Positions 48,220 to 57,482 of a stretch of 64,000 nucleotides of DNA are shown piece after piece. This DNA comes from CAVTYH01 sp963773875 (GTDB lineage Bacteria; Planctomycetota; Planctomycetia; Pirellulales; JADZDJ01). The notes beneath the pieces were generated by a model that had not been told where the DNA came from, did not search any database, and saw only the letters and a list, made by a program, of their open reading frames with translations. The DNA is taken from positions 62,001 to 126,000 of the forward strand of contig CAVZCV010000014.1 of the NCBI GenBank assembly GCA_963773875.1, given 5' to 3'. Positions within the stretch are counted from its first letter, which is position 1. Every line of letters starts with the position of its first letter. The translations under genes were made by a program, and so were the position numbers.

Positions 48220-48518
48220 GGCGTAACTCACTTCGGACTAAGGGTTGATGATGTGACTCGTGCGACTCTTTCTGACAATTATCGTTGCCAGCTAAGGCAA
48301 CGTGACTCGCGAATTTAAACTCGGACTTTGCTAACTTTATTGAACTTGAATCAGGGTTACACTTGCAATTCGGTTGCGTCTTGTTCTCTGTGCTGGGCCG
48401 CTACTTGTGCCTAGTGATTTGTCAAACTGCGGGGTGCTGTTCGTTATCTGTATTGCTATAATTACTCGGGTTGTTCGCGATCGCTTCTTTTGAGCCCGCG
48501 AGTGTGTCTCGTAAAACG

Positions 48519-49061
48519 TTAAAACTCCAATTCGCTGCCAGCCAAGGCCAGCGAGCGCTTCTTGTTCAATCGATCTGCAACTTCCTTGGCGCCGCTGAGC
48601 ACGGGGTCCAGATCGCTCTCTGGAGCGACACCGGCCAAATACACCCAGGCGGAATTTTCACGGGCCCAAATCTCTTCCTGCGTATCGTTTGAATGACCGC
48701 AAACAACACTCAGCATGTTCTTGTGAGCCGCCAGGCTTTCGACCAGCGAACGACGCTCGTTTGCAGTCATTGCGTCAACCGAGGCGACATCGACCAGCGT
48801 CATCCCGACCGTGCCCGTCGCGATTTGCTCCATCGCCGAAGCCTTATCGGCACAAACCACGCTTTTCCATCCGGCTCGCTGCGCCGCCTGACCGAACATC
48901 ATCTGCTTAAGGGGATCTGGCGACACGATGAGGCACACGCTTCCGGCAGCTGGCGCTCGCTTTGCAGTTCGGCGAGTTCGCACGGGGCGATCGCTCAAAC
49001 GAAGGCGACCGGTGACGGGCGAGTCGTTGACGCTGATCGGAAAAGTTGCGGTTGCTAACAT
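48519..49061 (-). CDS. Stand-alone pseudo-receiver protein of block B
   Basis: A 180-residue protein that starts MLATATFPI (AGGACAGTGCC before the ATG). It has RTRRTAKRAPAAGSVCLIVSPDPLKQMMFGQAAQRAGWKSVVCADKASAMEQI, then MTLVDVASVD with an Asp at the phosphate-acceptor position. YLAGVAPESDLDPVL replaces the usual Lys-Pro. The core LKQMMFGQAA, QEEIWAR, GVAPESDLDPVL and AKEVADRLNKKR are the same as in block A, while surface loops vary. It has no output domain. The strong constraint on non-catalytic motifs suggests a conserved binding surface. Confidence 0.7.
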   Translation of the reverse strand: MLATATFPISVNDSPVTGRLRLSDRPVRTRRTAKRAPAAGSVCLIVSPDPLKQMMFGQAAQRAGWKSVVCADKASAMEQIATGTVGMTLVDVASVDAMTANERRSLVESLAAHKNMLSVVCGHSNDTQEEIWARENSAWVYLAGVAPESDLDPVLSGAKEVADRLNKKRSLALAGSELEF

Positions 49062-49268
49062 GGCACTGTCCTGTTGCCCCAAGTGCCGCGGTAAGTCGAA
49101 CCGTTCGTCTTACTTGGCGGCTTCGAGCTTTTTTGCTCGATGGTAGTTAAAGCATTGCTCGTGCCGCGGCAGAATTGGATTGCTAGGATTCATTACAACC
49201 CACTGATGCAGTAGGACTTAAAAATAATTCGGCCTAAGATTGGGCGTTTTCTGACCGCCGATTTGAAT

Positions 49269-49283
49269 TCACTAAGATGGTGA
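49269..49283. promoter_or_regulatory. Palindromic operator-like site 1, block B
   Basis: TCACTAAGATGGTGA, the block B partner of 13731-13745, with one arm mismatch. Confidence 0.5.
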
Positions 49284-49357
49284 TGCCACATGGAACTATC
49301 TGTACTAACCCTAACTAATCTAACAAGTTAGCAGCGATTCCTCAGAACAGTGACGTG

Positions 49358-49372
49358 TCACCAGTTTGGTGA
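49358..49372. promoter_or_regulatory. Palindromic operator-like site 2, block B
   Basis: TCACCAGTTTGGTGA, perfect 6-base arms. It starts exactly 89 bases after site 1, as in block A. Confidence 0.6.
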
Positions 49373-49470
49373 AAGCCGAAATGCAAGGGCGCACCCCACA
49401 CTACGTCGTCTGCCCATGGCTCGTAGAGCACGTCCTTCGCCGCACCGCGCCCCAAAAACGCTATTCTGAC

Positions 49471-49884
49471 ATGTCAATCGCCGCCACGCGCAACCGGCGC
49501 AGTCCTCCGATGATCCCAAAAAGCGTATATCAATTGCTGTTTAGGCTGTGTGGGGAGTTTGGCGAACCGCTCATTCAAGAAGATGCCGAAGTCGCCGCGA
49601 ATCCAACGACGATGCGGTGGGTCGCGATGCTTGCTCGTGAGCTCAAGGTGTTCGAAGGAGCGACGGAGCAATTCTCGCTGACTCCCCCGACAGGTTTGAA
49701 TTGCTGGCACGACAATGTATTGGCGTTCGCCCCAGACGGCCCATTATTTGTCGTGCTGAATCGTGGCGAAGACATGGAGATGCAGAACGCCGATCTCGGG
49801 GACCGCAAGTTTACTGCTCGATTCCGCGTGAATGTCCGGAGTATCAAATCCAGTCGCCAATTTCTTAGAAAATGCTGGGAGTAA
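49471..49884 (+). CDS. Hypothetical protein next to block B
   Basis: A 137-residue frame (MSIAATRNRRSPPMIPKSVYQLLFRLCGEFGEPLIQEDAEVAA, then RWVAMLARELKVFEGATEQFSLTPPTGLNCWHDNVLAFAPDGPLFVVLNRGEDMEM). Composition is protein-like, but there is no ribosome site at the chosen ATG; ATG 49510 is another candidate. No family is recognised. It points away from block B, so the palindromes could in principle serve both directions. Confidence 0.4.
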   Translation: MSIAATRNRRSPPMIPKSVYQLLFRLCGEFGEPLIQEDAEVAANPTTMRWVAMLARELKVFEGATEQFSLTPPTGLNCWHDNVLAFAPDGPLFVVLNRGEDMEMQNADLGDRKFTARFRVNVRSIKSSRQFLRKCWE

Positions 49885-50136
49885 TTGCCTTGCGCAATTT
49901 ATCACGGTTCGCCTTGGCAGTATGACGAGCACCGTTTGCAAGAGACTTGCTTTTCATAGATGCGGTCTCTCGCACGCGGTTGAGCACAGTTCTAGTGCCG
50001 CGGTGCAGCGACAAGAACGCGACAAGAACGCGCTGTAACTTCTGCCGCCGGAACGGTACGCTACGGAGACACCGGCTGCGGAACTTTTTCTCAGCCGGGG
50101 TCACGGCGTTTCGTTTCCGCCGGTCAACCAAACGGG

Positions 50137-51389
50137 ATGCTCTACCTTGTGCGAGTACTGATCGCCGATACCTTCGAATCGTCGGGCCGTGATGCGCTGG
50201 CCGCCATCGGTTGTGAGGTTCTATACCAACCGCAGTTGAAGGAACAATCCTTGCTGCAAGCCGCGCGAGATCTGCAGCCAGACGTGATCGTTGTGCGCTC
50301 CACGCCAGTGGGCGAAGCGGTTCTGGAGGCCGGTTCGCTGAAGCTCGTCGTTCGTGCTGGGGCGGGCTACAACACGATCGATGTAGCGGCCGCCTCGAAG
50401 CGCGGCATCTACGTGTCGATTTGCCCCGGCAAGAACTCCGTCGCCGTGGCCGAGTTGGCATTCGGGCTCATTTTAGCCTTGGACCGGCACATCGCCGATA
50501 ACGTGATTTCGCTGCGCTGGGCAGTGGAACAAGACGGAGTATTCCCACGCACGAGGGCTGTTGGGCCGCACGTTGGGCTTGATCGGCATGGGACCGATCG
50601 CACAAGAGATGATTCCGCGGGCACGCACCTTCGGCATGGCCACAGTCGCTTGGAGCCGCAGCCTGACCATGCAGCGCGAAACAACTTGGCGTGGAGCACA
50701 AGCATGGGCCTCTTGACGTGGCGGCCGCTGCGGACGTCGTAAGCATCCACGTCGCGCTGACCCAGGAAACCCGCGGGTTGATCGGTGCGGATTTCTTTAA
50801 CGCTATGCGGTCGGGGGCCTATTTCGTCAACACCGCCCGTGGCGAATTGGTCGATCAAGCGGCGTTGCTGGCCGCCATCCGCCAGCGTGGCATCCGCGCC
50901 GGCCTAGACGTCTTTGCCAAAGAACCATCGACCGGCATCGCAGAATTCACCGATCCGATCGCCCGTGAGCCCAGCCTCTACGGCACCCACCACATCGGCG
51001 CTTCCACCGAGCAGGCCCAGGATGCCATCGCCGCCGAAACCGTCCGCATCATTCAAAACTTTCAGCAGACAGGACGAGTGTTGAACGCCGTCAACATCGC
51101 CCATCGTTCTCCCGCCACCTGTATGCTGGTCGTCCGGCACCGCGACCGACCGGGGGTGCTGGCCAGGGTCTTGGACGCAATTAGCGCCGCTCGGATTAAC
51201 GTCCAAGAGATGGAAAACGTTGTCTTTGAAGGGGCTCAGGCCGCTGTAGCCCGCATCTATCTGGAAAATGCGCCGCCGCAGACGATTCTCGATTCGCTGC
51301 GCCGTGCCGAGCCCGACGTATTCGAACTTCGGCTCACTGCACTGGGTGACCCGTGCACGGACGAAGCACGCCTCGATCCGCAGCGGTAG
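50137..51389 (+). pseudogene. SerA-like D-2-hydroxyacid dehydrogenase with ACT domain, two frameshifts
   Basis: D-3-phosphoglycerate-dehydrogenase type, about 418 codons. VRVLIADTFESSGRDALAAIGCEV and LKLVVRAGAGYNTIDVAAASKRGIYVSICPGKNSVAVAELAFGLILALDR come in frame one. The nucleotide loop LLGRTLGLIGMGPIAQEM sits in a second frame (about 50545-50665). The rest is in a third: ADVVSIHVALTQETRGLIGADFFNAMRSGAYFVNTARGELVDQAALLAAI, GTHHIGASTEQAQDAIAAETV with the catalytic His. The C-terminus has an ACT domain (MLVVRHRDRPGVLARVLDAISAARINVQEMENVVF). It would feed serine synthesis or oxidise a related hydroxyacid. All motifs are present, so indel errors are plausible. Confidence 0.85.
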
Positions 51390-51806
51390 AATGTTAGAGG
51401 CTCGCACTCCGCGGCCTCCTCCGCAGTGATTTTTAGTCTGATGCGGCGACCAACTCGCTGACGTCCAGGCTATCGGCCGCTAGGGTATTTCGACGATGCG
51501 GGCGCCAAGTCCGATCGTGACCTATCGGGCCTGCTCGATCTGCTGGCCGGTCCAGGCGGCAAAGCGGTGCAGCGCCAGCCGCAATCAGTAGCAAACGGGC
51601 TTGAGGAGTGTCCGTCACCGGAGGAAGCTGCTGGGATCCGTCCTCCAGCAAGAACTTAACGCTGGGTATTGCCAGATTAACCAGATTAAAGAGCGCGCGT
51701 AACTAGAGATTTGCCCGCCGGTTCGATAAACTGGCAGCCTTTCACACGTCATCACTGGTTCAAAATCTTCTGCTCTACGGGACGGATTGCCGAAAGTAGA
51801 TGCAAC
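51390..51806. other. Intergenic region, nothing recognised
   Basis: A leftward frame (51651-51433) has some protein-like composition but no start signal or motif. No repeat or promoter was identified. Confidence 0.35.
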
Positions 51807-52797
51807 ATGCAGACAACTTCAACAGTGCAAAAAAAATACAACAAGGTTAATGGCGCGGTGATCGCTGTTTTCGGCATCTCCCTGCTGATAAACGTCACCA
51901 CACCGGTGGCATATGGACAAAACGCAGTGCGTGACCCGGGAGCCGATCAGGAGCTGCGCAAAGCAGAACGCGATTACCTGTCCGCATTGGATCGCGGCGA
52001 CCGACAGGCGATTGCCCAATTCTGGGCCGCCGACGGAGTTTACACCGATGCAAATGGGCACAGCACTAACGCGCGTGAACTTGTTGAAAAAACCTTCAGC
52101 GGCAATGGTATTCATCGCCCTTCGGCCGAGGTGACAGACGTTACTTTTCGGCTGCTATACGAAAGACGTCGCCATTGAAGAAGGTCACAGTGAATTGCTC
52201 AGTTCCACGCAAACTTCGGAAAAAGACAAAAACAATTCAGTCGGTCGCGAAACCGAGGCGGGCCGGTTTGTCGCAGTCTGGGTCAAGCAAGACGACAAAT
52301 GGAAACTCGCCAGCCTAATTGAACTCGCGACCCCGATTCCGAACGCCGTCGCGGCGCTTAACGAGGGAAAACTCGCACAGTTGGATCACCTGGTCGGACG
52401 CTGGAAGGGCGCCTCCGACAAGCTCACGCTGCAAATTTCGGCCGGTTGGAATTTGAACCGAACGTTCCTGAGCCGCCGATTTTCGGTGTTGGATGCCGGC
52501 AAAGAAATCTTCGGCGGCACCCAAATCATCGGTTGGGATCCGGCGTCGCAAAGCATCAAATCATGGAGTTTCAATTCCGACGGTGGCCGCGCGGAGGGAA
52601 CTTGGGATCTCGACGGCCCATCGTGGGTTGTTGTGACCACGGGCGTCAATGCGCGCGGTCTACCCATGTCCAACACCCAATTCTTCAAATTCCGCACTCC
52701 CGACAGCCTTGAATGGAAATGCATGCAGACCCAACTCGGCTGCACAACGTTTCCAGACGTCACGATTTCCTTAAAGCGCGAATCGGATGCAAAATAG
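51807..52797 (+). pseudogene. Exported NTF2-like (SnoaL/DUF4440-type) protein, one frameshift
   Basis: About 330 codons from ATG 51807. Signal peptide VIAVFGISLLINVTTPVAYG. First an NTF2-like domain (DQELRKAERDYLSALDRGDRQAIAQFWAADGVYTDANGHSTNARELVEKTF), a frame change near 52155, then the rest of that domain (EEGHSELLSS, RFVAVWVKQDDKWKLASLIELA). A second beta-rich domain follows, with LDHLVGRWKGASDKLTLQISAGWNLNRTFLSRRFSV, GTQIIGWDPASQSIKSWSFNSDGG. This two-domain build is common in planctomycete exported proteins of the SgcJ/EcaC-like group. The role is unknown. Confidence 0.75.
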
Positions 52798-52846
52798 CAT
52801 TCAAGCCCAAATTGGGCCGGAAACACCAATCTTTAAAGCCCTGCCG

Positions 52847-53569
52847 ATGAAAACGCAAATCTATCGACCAATTCCCGTCGCCGCAGCGGTCATGGCAATC
52901 AGTTGCGCGAGCTTGGGCCTGGCAAACTCCGCCGGGCAAAAAGTCAGCGGCGGAATCTCCCGCGAAATCTGCAGCCGCCAAGGAACCGCCTGCAAAGATG
53001 AGCCGAGAGCAAATTCTCGAGAGTCCCCGCTGGCGGCAAGTCCAGCAGGAATTCGATAAATGGCTATCCCTGCAGGTCGTCAACACGCCGCAGCAAGTCC
53101 AACAACTTAAAGCGCAGCTCAATGCGGAGATTAAGAAAATGTCTCCAGAGGAGCTGGAGAAATTACTGAATCAATGGGACGCCAAGCTCAAGGTGCTGCT
53201 GAGTCCCGACGCGGCGGAAGCCCGCGAATGGTTGGGGCAATATCTATCCGTCCTAGCGACGGGCCGGCACAAGAGTTTTTACAGAGACTAGGGATTAAAG
53301 ATGTTGCCGATCTAAATGCGGCGCAAATCGAAGAGACCATCAATTCCATTCGTGCGCAGCGATTGGCATTTCAGCAACAGCGTGCTGTGTTTGACGCTGG
53401 CCGCCAGCAATCGATCCAAAGGGCGCAACAGTTTCACGAAGAGCAGCAATCAATTCTGCAAACGTCCGGAGCCGGGCAGGCCGCGACTTTCAGCACGGTT
53501 CAAACTCCACTGGCACCTCGGCAATACGATTGGCAGCCGCGCCCTCCCATTGTGCCGTTTTTTTGGTAA
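52847..53569 (+). pseudogene. Exported coiled-coil protein, two frameshifts
   Basis: About 240 codons. Signal peptide MKTQIYRPIPVAAAVMAISCASLGLANS. The conserved core MSREQILESPRWRQVQQEFDKWLSLQVVNTPQQVQQLKAQLNAEIKKMSPEELEKLLNQWDAKLKVLLSPDAAEAREWLGQYLSV is in a second frame (from about 52998). The C-terminus (FLQRLGIKDVADLNAAQIEETINSIRAQRLAFQQQRAVFDAGRQQSIQ) is in a third (from about 53265). I know this arrangement only as a conserved hypothetical protein of planctomycetes. It starts 49 bases after the NTF2-like gene and could be co-transcribed. Confidence 0.65.
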
Positions 53570-54895
53570 GTCCGCTGAACTTGCAGTGCGGAATTCTGCT
53601 GATGACCAAACTCGGCGTAGCCGACGGCAGAACATGCACCGCCCACAACCCCCGCGGTCTCCCCAGCACTTTCTCGGGATCGAAGACCAGGCGCGCATGT
53701 TATCGAGCGTGATCGTCGGACCATTCCGCGCCGGGGAAATTCCCAACTCCCGAACTGTAGCGACGACTCCCACTCCCGCTGTTCTCTCAACGGAGTTGTC
53801 GAGCAATGAGCGAATAAGAACCCGGCCGCTTCGAAGTAGTGAAGGCAACCCGAAGCGGGAAAAGCGGTCGGGTCGCCGTTGTCTTACGCGCTCGCAAGGC
53901 GGATACAAGGAAGGTAAGCGCATGGAAAACCCGTCACGGTACCGTTCACGGCCGGGGCGAACCAACCGTGTGATTGCGGGTAACGCGACGGGCGAGCCCG
54001 ATTATCGCTCGGCGGAAATTCGATGCAAAAAATGCCCGCCGCGGAAACTGCTCGCACTGGCGGGGCAGGTGCCAGTACTCGTGAAAGTCGCGACGGGCAG
54101 GCGTGATTGTAGAGCAATGGGAAGGTGTTGCAAAGCAACAAAAAGCCGCCGGGAACATCCTGTCCCAGGACCCATCCTGGGTGCGGCGGGTGGCGTGATT
54201 GTAATTGAGTCGACAACGGGTACAAGCAGCGCCAGTCCAACAAAAAAAAACCCGTCGAGTTTCCGGCACCGAGAGACGGTCGGTGGACGTCCATGTCGTG
54301 GAAACGCAGCGGGTTCTACCGTTTCTATCGGCGGTTGCCTGGTTGGATTGAACCAAAATTCTGCGCGTGACGCGGATTTTAGATACGGATTGGCAACCGA
54401 CGACCTGCCAGCACATGGCCGATTCTGCCCGCTGCGAAGGAGCGCCACCGTGAGCGGGCTGCCGGACGTCCGTTGCAGCAATCAAGATGCGCCGCTAGGC
54501 GATGGATGATACTGTCCATATGCACATGCAACCAAAGCTCTGCTAGCAGTTCGCTCAGGACCCTGAGCATCGACTCTTGGAAATCATGAACACTCCGGAG
54601 GGAGTACGAAATGTGATCCGTCTGGTTCTCATCGACGCGTCAGTTTGGCTTGGTCCATCAGCCTGGTGTGGCGTTCTTCAGCCGCTCGAGCAGAACATCC
54701 TATCTGTTGGTTTTGTAAGGGCTTTCGAACGATTTCCTATGTCCGGCGGCCAAAGGAGAAACACTGTGCGCTCAACCCACAATTGGCAGCGAGGATTGCC
54801 TGGCGGCGCGAGCCTGTGGGGCAATCACTGGAAGAAGCTGGCGTAACGACCGCGAAACGTTTAAAGTACTCCTTCCCCAGCGTGGGAGGCTGCCG
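53570..54895. other. 1.3-kb stretch without a confidently identified gene
   Basis: Long open frames exist on both strands (for example + to 54509 and - from 54485), but none shows domain-like sequence, and their mutual overlap suggests composition rather than coding. The only supported start is at 53922. The right end must hold the promoter of the small membrane protein gene at 54896. Confidence 0.35.
53922..54509 (+). CDS. Doubtful open frame with good ribosome site
   Basis: ATG 53922 is preceded by AGGAAGG at 7 bases. The product would be very basic, with a cysteine knuckle (AEIRCKKCPPRKLLALAG) that recalls Com-like zinc fingers of Mu-type phages, but the rest is not protein-like. A frame break soon after the knuckle is possible. 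Treat as doubtful. Confidence 0.2.
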   Translation: MENPSRYRSRPGRTNRVIAGNATGEPDYRSAEIRCKKCPPRKLLALAGQVPVLVKVATGRRDCRAMGRCCKATKSRREHPVPGPILGAAGGVIVIESTTGTSSASPTKKNPSSFRHRETVGGRPCRGNAAGSTVSIGGCLVGLNQNSARDADFRYGLATDDLPAHGRFCPLRRSATVSGLPDVRCSNQDAPLGDG

Positions 54896-55102
54896 ATGCA
54901 AGAACAACGGCCACTCGATCGTCCATTCATCTACGTGCTCGTCAATTGCGCGATCTGGGGATTGATCCTCGCGTTGTCACTTTCCTATTTTCACGATCGG
55001 CAGAGCACTGGATTTTGGGCTTTACTGACATTGTGCGGGATCGTGGGAGTCATGCCGGTGGCGATTACAGCGCTGCATGGTACTCGATCAAATCGGCAAT
55101 AG
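54896..55102 (+). CDS. Small two-span membrane protein
   Basis: A 68-residue protein with a strong ribosome site (GGGAGG 6 bases before the ATG). MQEQRPLDRPFIYVLVNCAIWGLILALSLSYF gives one helix, a short polar loop (HDRQST) follows, then FWALLTLCGIVGVMPVAITAL gives the second. No homologue is recognised. Both ends should face the cytoplasm. It stands alone, downstream of the long gap. Confidence 0.65.
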   Translation: MQEQRPLDRPFIYVLVNCAIWGLILALSLSYFHDRQSTGFWALLTLCGIVGVMPVAITALHGTRSNRQ

Positions 55103-55326
55103 ACTCCATGCCCTTTTGACGTCCATCCGCGCTGCGCAACAAAGCAGTGCGGCACCACACCACTCACGGACGGCCTGGCCATTATGTTTCACCAGGCCAG
55201 CTTCACCCTCGAGAGACGCGACGCGATGGGAGAAATCCCACCTGCTCGCCTGCGAAGAACGATCTGGGCTCTGGCTCTGCTGACGCGCTGCAGTGGAGTT
55301 GCACCGTTCGCGGCCATTTAGGTACT

Positions 55327-56118
55327 TCAGGATTTCGTCGTAATCGGTGGCTGCGTCGAAATTCGGCGGACCGTCTTTTCGGTAATACCAAATGCCGTGG
55401 CCGCCTGAGTCGGCGACAAAAATCTTAAGGCCATGCGAATATAGCGTATGGCCTCTCCGCTAAGTTTGCAGCCCGGCGGCTGCATGACCAGTCCTTCGTC
55501 GCGCGCGATTTGCTTGAGCTGATGCAGATAGTGCTCGCTCACCCGATAACGCTTGCGGATTTGGGCCGGCGGTAGTCCTACGACCAATCCCGACAGACAT
55601 TTAGCGGCCAGGCGGGCTTGCCGGCCTTGTTCCGACAAACCGCGCGCGGCAATTTCCCCGCAGGCAATCCCCAGTCTGCGGCAAATCGTTTCGATATAAC
55701 TCAAGGAGAGCTGCAATTCCTTGGCGATTTGCCGGGCTGGCAATCCGGCTCGCGCCAATGCTTCGACCTTCGCGCGCCGCTCCCGTCGCTCGCTCGTGGA
55801 AAGCCGAGGGCGACCGGCCAACAAGCCCATAGCTTCGATGCGCTGACGGACAGTGACCACGTATTGCCGACTGACGTCAAGGCGCGCGGAGATTGTCGAC
55901 TCGCGCTCGCCGTCGGCGAGTGCGTGGAAAATTCGTAAAAAGGTCGCGCTGGGGGCGCGAATTGCATCGCCAGGTCCTACATCCAAACCGTGGAATCGAG
56001 AACCGGTTGCGGCCGCAGCGGCGCTTGCACTCCGCGCAGTCCCGGATGCTTTATTTACTTGTTTCAACGGGGGGCGATCGGTATTTCCCAGGATCGCGTC
56101 ACGGGGAGAATTGCTCAT
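55327..56118 (-). CDS. Helix-turn-helix regulator-like protein
   Basis: A 263-residue protein. ATG 56118 has GGAAG upstream. Several helix-turn-helix units are visible: HALADGERESTISARLDVSRQYVVTVRQRIEAMGL, RAGLPARQIAKELQLSLSYIETICRRLG, GLPPAQIRKRYRVSEHYLHQLKQIARDEG, and FLSPTQAATAFGITEKTVRRI. Such a string of four HTH units resembles the N-terminal part of transposase-like or mobile-element regulators, but no catalytic domain follows. DNA binding is strongly suggested; the target is unknown. Confidence 0.65.
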   Translation of the reverse strand: MSNSPRDAILGNTDRPPLKQVNKASGTARSASAAAAATGSRFHGLDVGPGDAIRAPSATFLRIFHALADGERESTISARLDVSRQYVVTVRQRIEAMGLLAGRPRLSTSERRERRAKVEALARAGLPARQIAKELQLSLSYIETICRRLGIACGEIAARGLSEQGRQARLAAKCLSGLVVGLPPAQIRKRYRVSEHYLHQLKQIARDEGLVMQPPGCKLSGEAIRYIRMALRFLSPTQAATAFGITEKTVRRISTQPPITTKS

Positions 56119-56458
56119 GATAGCTTCCAGGAGAGCAGCGTCTGTCCTCAGCCTTTTTACGGTTGTCCCAGGCCGACGCGATTGTAATCGCACCACAAGC
56201 CAGGTACCACAGGAAAGTCCGGGTCTCCGAGCTCAAGTCGTGGCATTGCGAGTTTCCGGTGTCGGTTGGCAGGGGCCGCTCTGTAACTCTGACGGGTCCA
56301 CAGGCGTGCCCTGCCTCGGGGCGCGTGCGGATCACCGGAAATGTTGACGGTCTGTCGTACCTGAATGATCGAACAGGACTGGGATCGCGCTTGAGGAAGG
56401 TAAGAGCTTGATCGATAGCGGTGGAGATCGGCAGACAGTCGTGGTCCGCCGGGTTCAC
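56099..56458 (-). CDS. Possible small protein upstream of the HTH gene
   Basis: A 119-residue frame from GTG 56458 (MNPADHDCLPISTAIDQALTFLKRDPSPVRSFRYDRPSTFPV, later FLWYLACGAITIASAW, a possible helix). It overlaps the start of the HTH gene by 20 bases. GGAGAG lies about 12 bases before the GTG. No family is recognised, and other frames are also open here. Confidence 0.3.
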   Translation of the reverse strand: MNPADHDCLPISTAIDQALTFLKRDPSPVRSFRYDRPSTFPVIRTRPEAGHACGPVRVTERPLPTDTGNSQCHDLSSETRTFLWYLACGAITIASAWDNRKKAEDRRCSPGSYHEQFSP

Positions 56459-56502
56459 TCGAGATCCGCTCTCCGCGGCACGCGCGCAGGTCGCTGCGCG
56501 AG

Positions 56503-56802
56503 TTACTTTCCAAATTCGCGTACCAGTCGTTGCGCCAGCTCGCCCACCGGCTTGTCTGTGTCCTGCAGGCAGCGGTAGCGTTCCATCAAGCAGCGGATCG
56601 CTAATGCCTCACGAGCACAATGCAATTCGTCGGCAATTTCATCCAGCACGTCAAAGGAGACGCCCGATTGATTGGTCTCATAGCGACTGAGTGTCCCTTG
56701 ATTCCACCCAAGCTGCTCGGCCAGTTCCCGAATCGATAGGCCCGCATCCTCGCGCAATTCGCGCAGAACCTGGCCAATCCCCGTCACTCGAAGCTCGCTC
56801 AT
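56503..56802 (-). CDS. XRE-family helix-turn-helix protein
   Basis: A 99-residue DNA-binding protein with a clear Cro/C1-type HTH at residues 8-65: IGQVLRELREDAGLSIRELAEQLGWNQGTLSRYETNQSGVSFDVLDEIADEL. A C-terminal helix follows (LAIRCLMERYRCLQDTDKPVGELAQRLVREF). Such small regulators often control their own neighbourhood or a toxin-antitoxin pair. No toxin-like partner was recognised beside it. Confidence 0.85.
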   Translation of the reverse strand: MSELRVTGIGQVLRELREDAGLSIRELAEQLGWNQGTLSRYETNQSGVSFDVLDEIADELHCAREALAIRCLMERYRCLQDTDKPVGELAQRLVREFGK

Positions 56803-56980
56803 GGACTGATGATCTCTGCTCGTGTCGCGCGCCCTGATTCAGTTTTTTGCCCTGCGCCAACCATAGCTTTTATTTGACGAATGAATCGGCGTAGGAATGG
56901 TTATTTGCCGCTCATCCGATAAGCCATGATTTTTCAGCCATCCGCCTTCCTTCAGCGTTGGACCTCGAGCGGTCGAGGCC

Positions 56981-57253
56981 CTAGCGCCCCGCCAGCCGCT
57001 TCGCCTTGACTTCCGCCACCGCGCGACCGGTCAGACGCGCGATGTAATGATCAGCATACCGCCCCAGCATGCCTAGTTCCGTCGCGCCCCATTTGGGCAG
57101 CTGCTGGGGATCAGCGAATGGGGCAATCCCCAATCGCAATCTGCGTTGGTTGACAGCTCTCCAATCGCGATTGAGCCGGCGGGCAATGGCGCGGTCACTA
57201 TCAGTGCCCAGGAGCGCGTCCTCCCTGGCATTCCAAGGCTTCGCTTTGGGCAT
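56981..57253 (-). CDS. Small SANT/Myb-like DNA-binding protein
   Basis: A 90-residue protein from ATG 57253 (GGAG 9 bases upstream). MPKAKPWNAREDALLGTDSDRAIARRLNRDWRAVNQRRLRLGI has the tryptophan-acid-helix pattern of SANT/Myb-like folds (W..-EDALLG..-D..IA..L.R....V..RR.RLGI). A second part (WGATELGMLGRYADHYIARLTGRAVAEVKAKRLAGR) repeats the pattern more weakly. Small proteins of this type are common in planctomycetes. It probably binds DNA. It is read away from the PEP-CTERM gene at 57483, which may share the gap. Confidence 0.7.
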   Translation of the reverse strand: MPKAKPWNAREDALLGTDSDRAIARRLNRDWRAVNQRRLRLGIAPFADPQQLPKWGATELGMLGRYADHYIARLTGRAVAEVKAKRLAGR

Positions 57254-57394
57254 ATGCCTAGGCTCCGAACTGAATTGAGCGGGAAATTGGGTACAAAGTT
57301 GTCGCCTGGGCACAATTTGTCCCAAGTGTAGGCAGCCGACAGACAGAGTTTGGGCAAACCAAGTAATATTTTTCGAAAAATCCAGTCGTAATTC

Positions 57395-57423
57395 TTGACA
57401 CCCCCCTAGGGAGTGAGTATTTT
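57395..57423 (+). promoter_or_regulatory. Sigma-70-type promoter of the 57.5-kb PEP-CTERM gene
   Basis: TTGACA at 57395-57400 and TATTTT at 57418-57423 are 17 bases apart, an almost ideal vegetative promoter. The spacer contains the palindrome CCCTAGGG (57404-57411), which could be an operator. The ATG lies 60 bases downstream with AGGAGG-type ribosome site. Confidence 0.65.
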
Positions 57424-57482
57424 TAGTTGCAATCCGGCAATCAAACCATCAGGACGAGCAGCACGAAATCAGGAGGCAAGCA

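Larger units (their letters stand above)
49062..49470. promoter_or_regulatory. Conserved upstream control region of block B
   Basis: It parallels 13519-13845 in block A: TTTGCTCGATGG, GATTGCTAGGA and AAAAATAATTCGGCCTAAGATTGGGCG are shared, followed by the two palindromes. Homology ends near 49384. No gene is seen before the hypothetical frame at 49471. Confidence 0.55.

Noticed and set aside
53316..54509. 397-codon open frame on the + strand
   Set aside because: Overlaps the coiled-coil gene in another frame, is arginine- and serine-rich without domains, and the - strand is equally open. Only an internal start at 53922 is mentioned, at low confidence.
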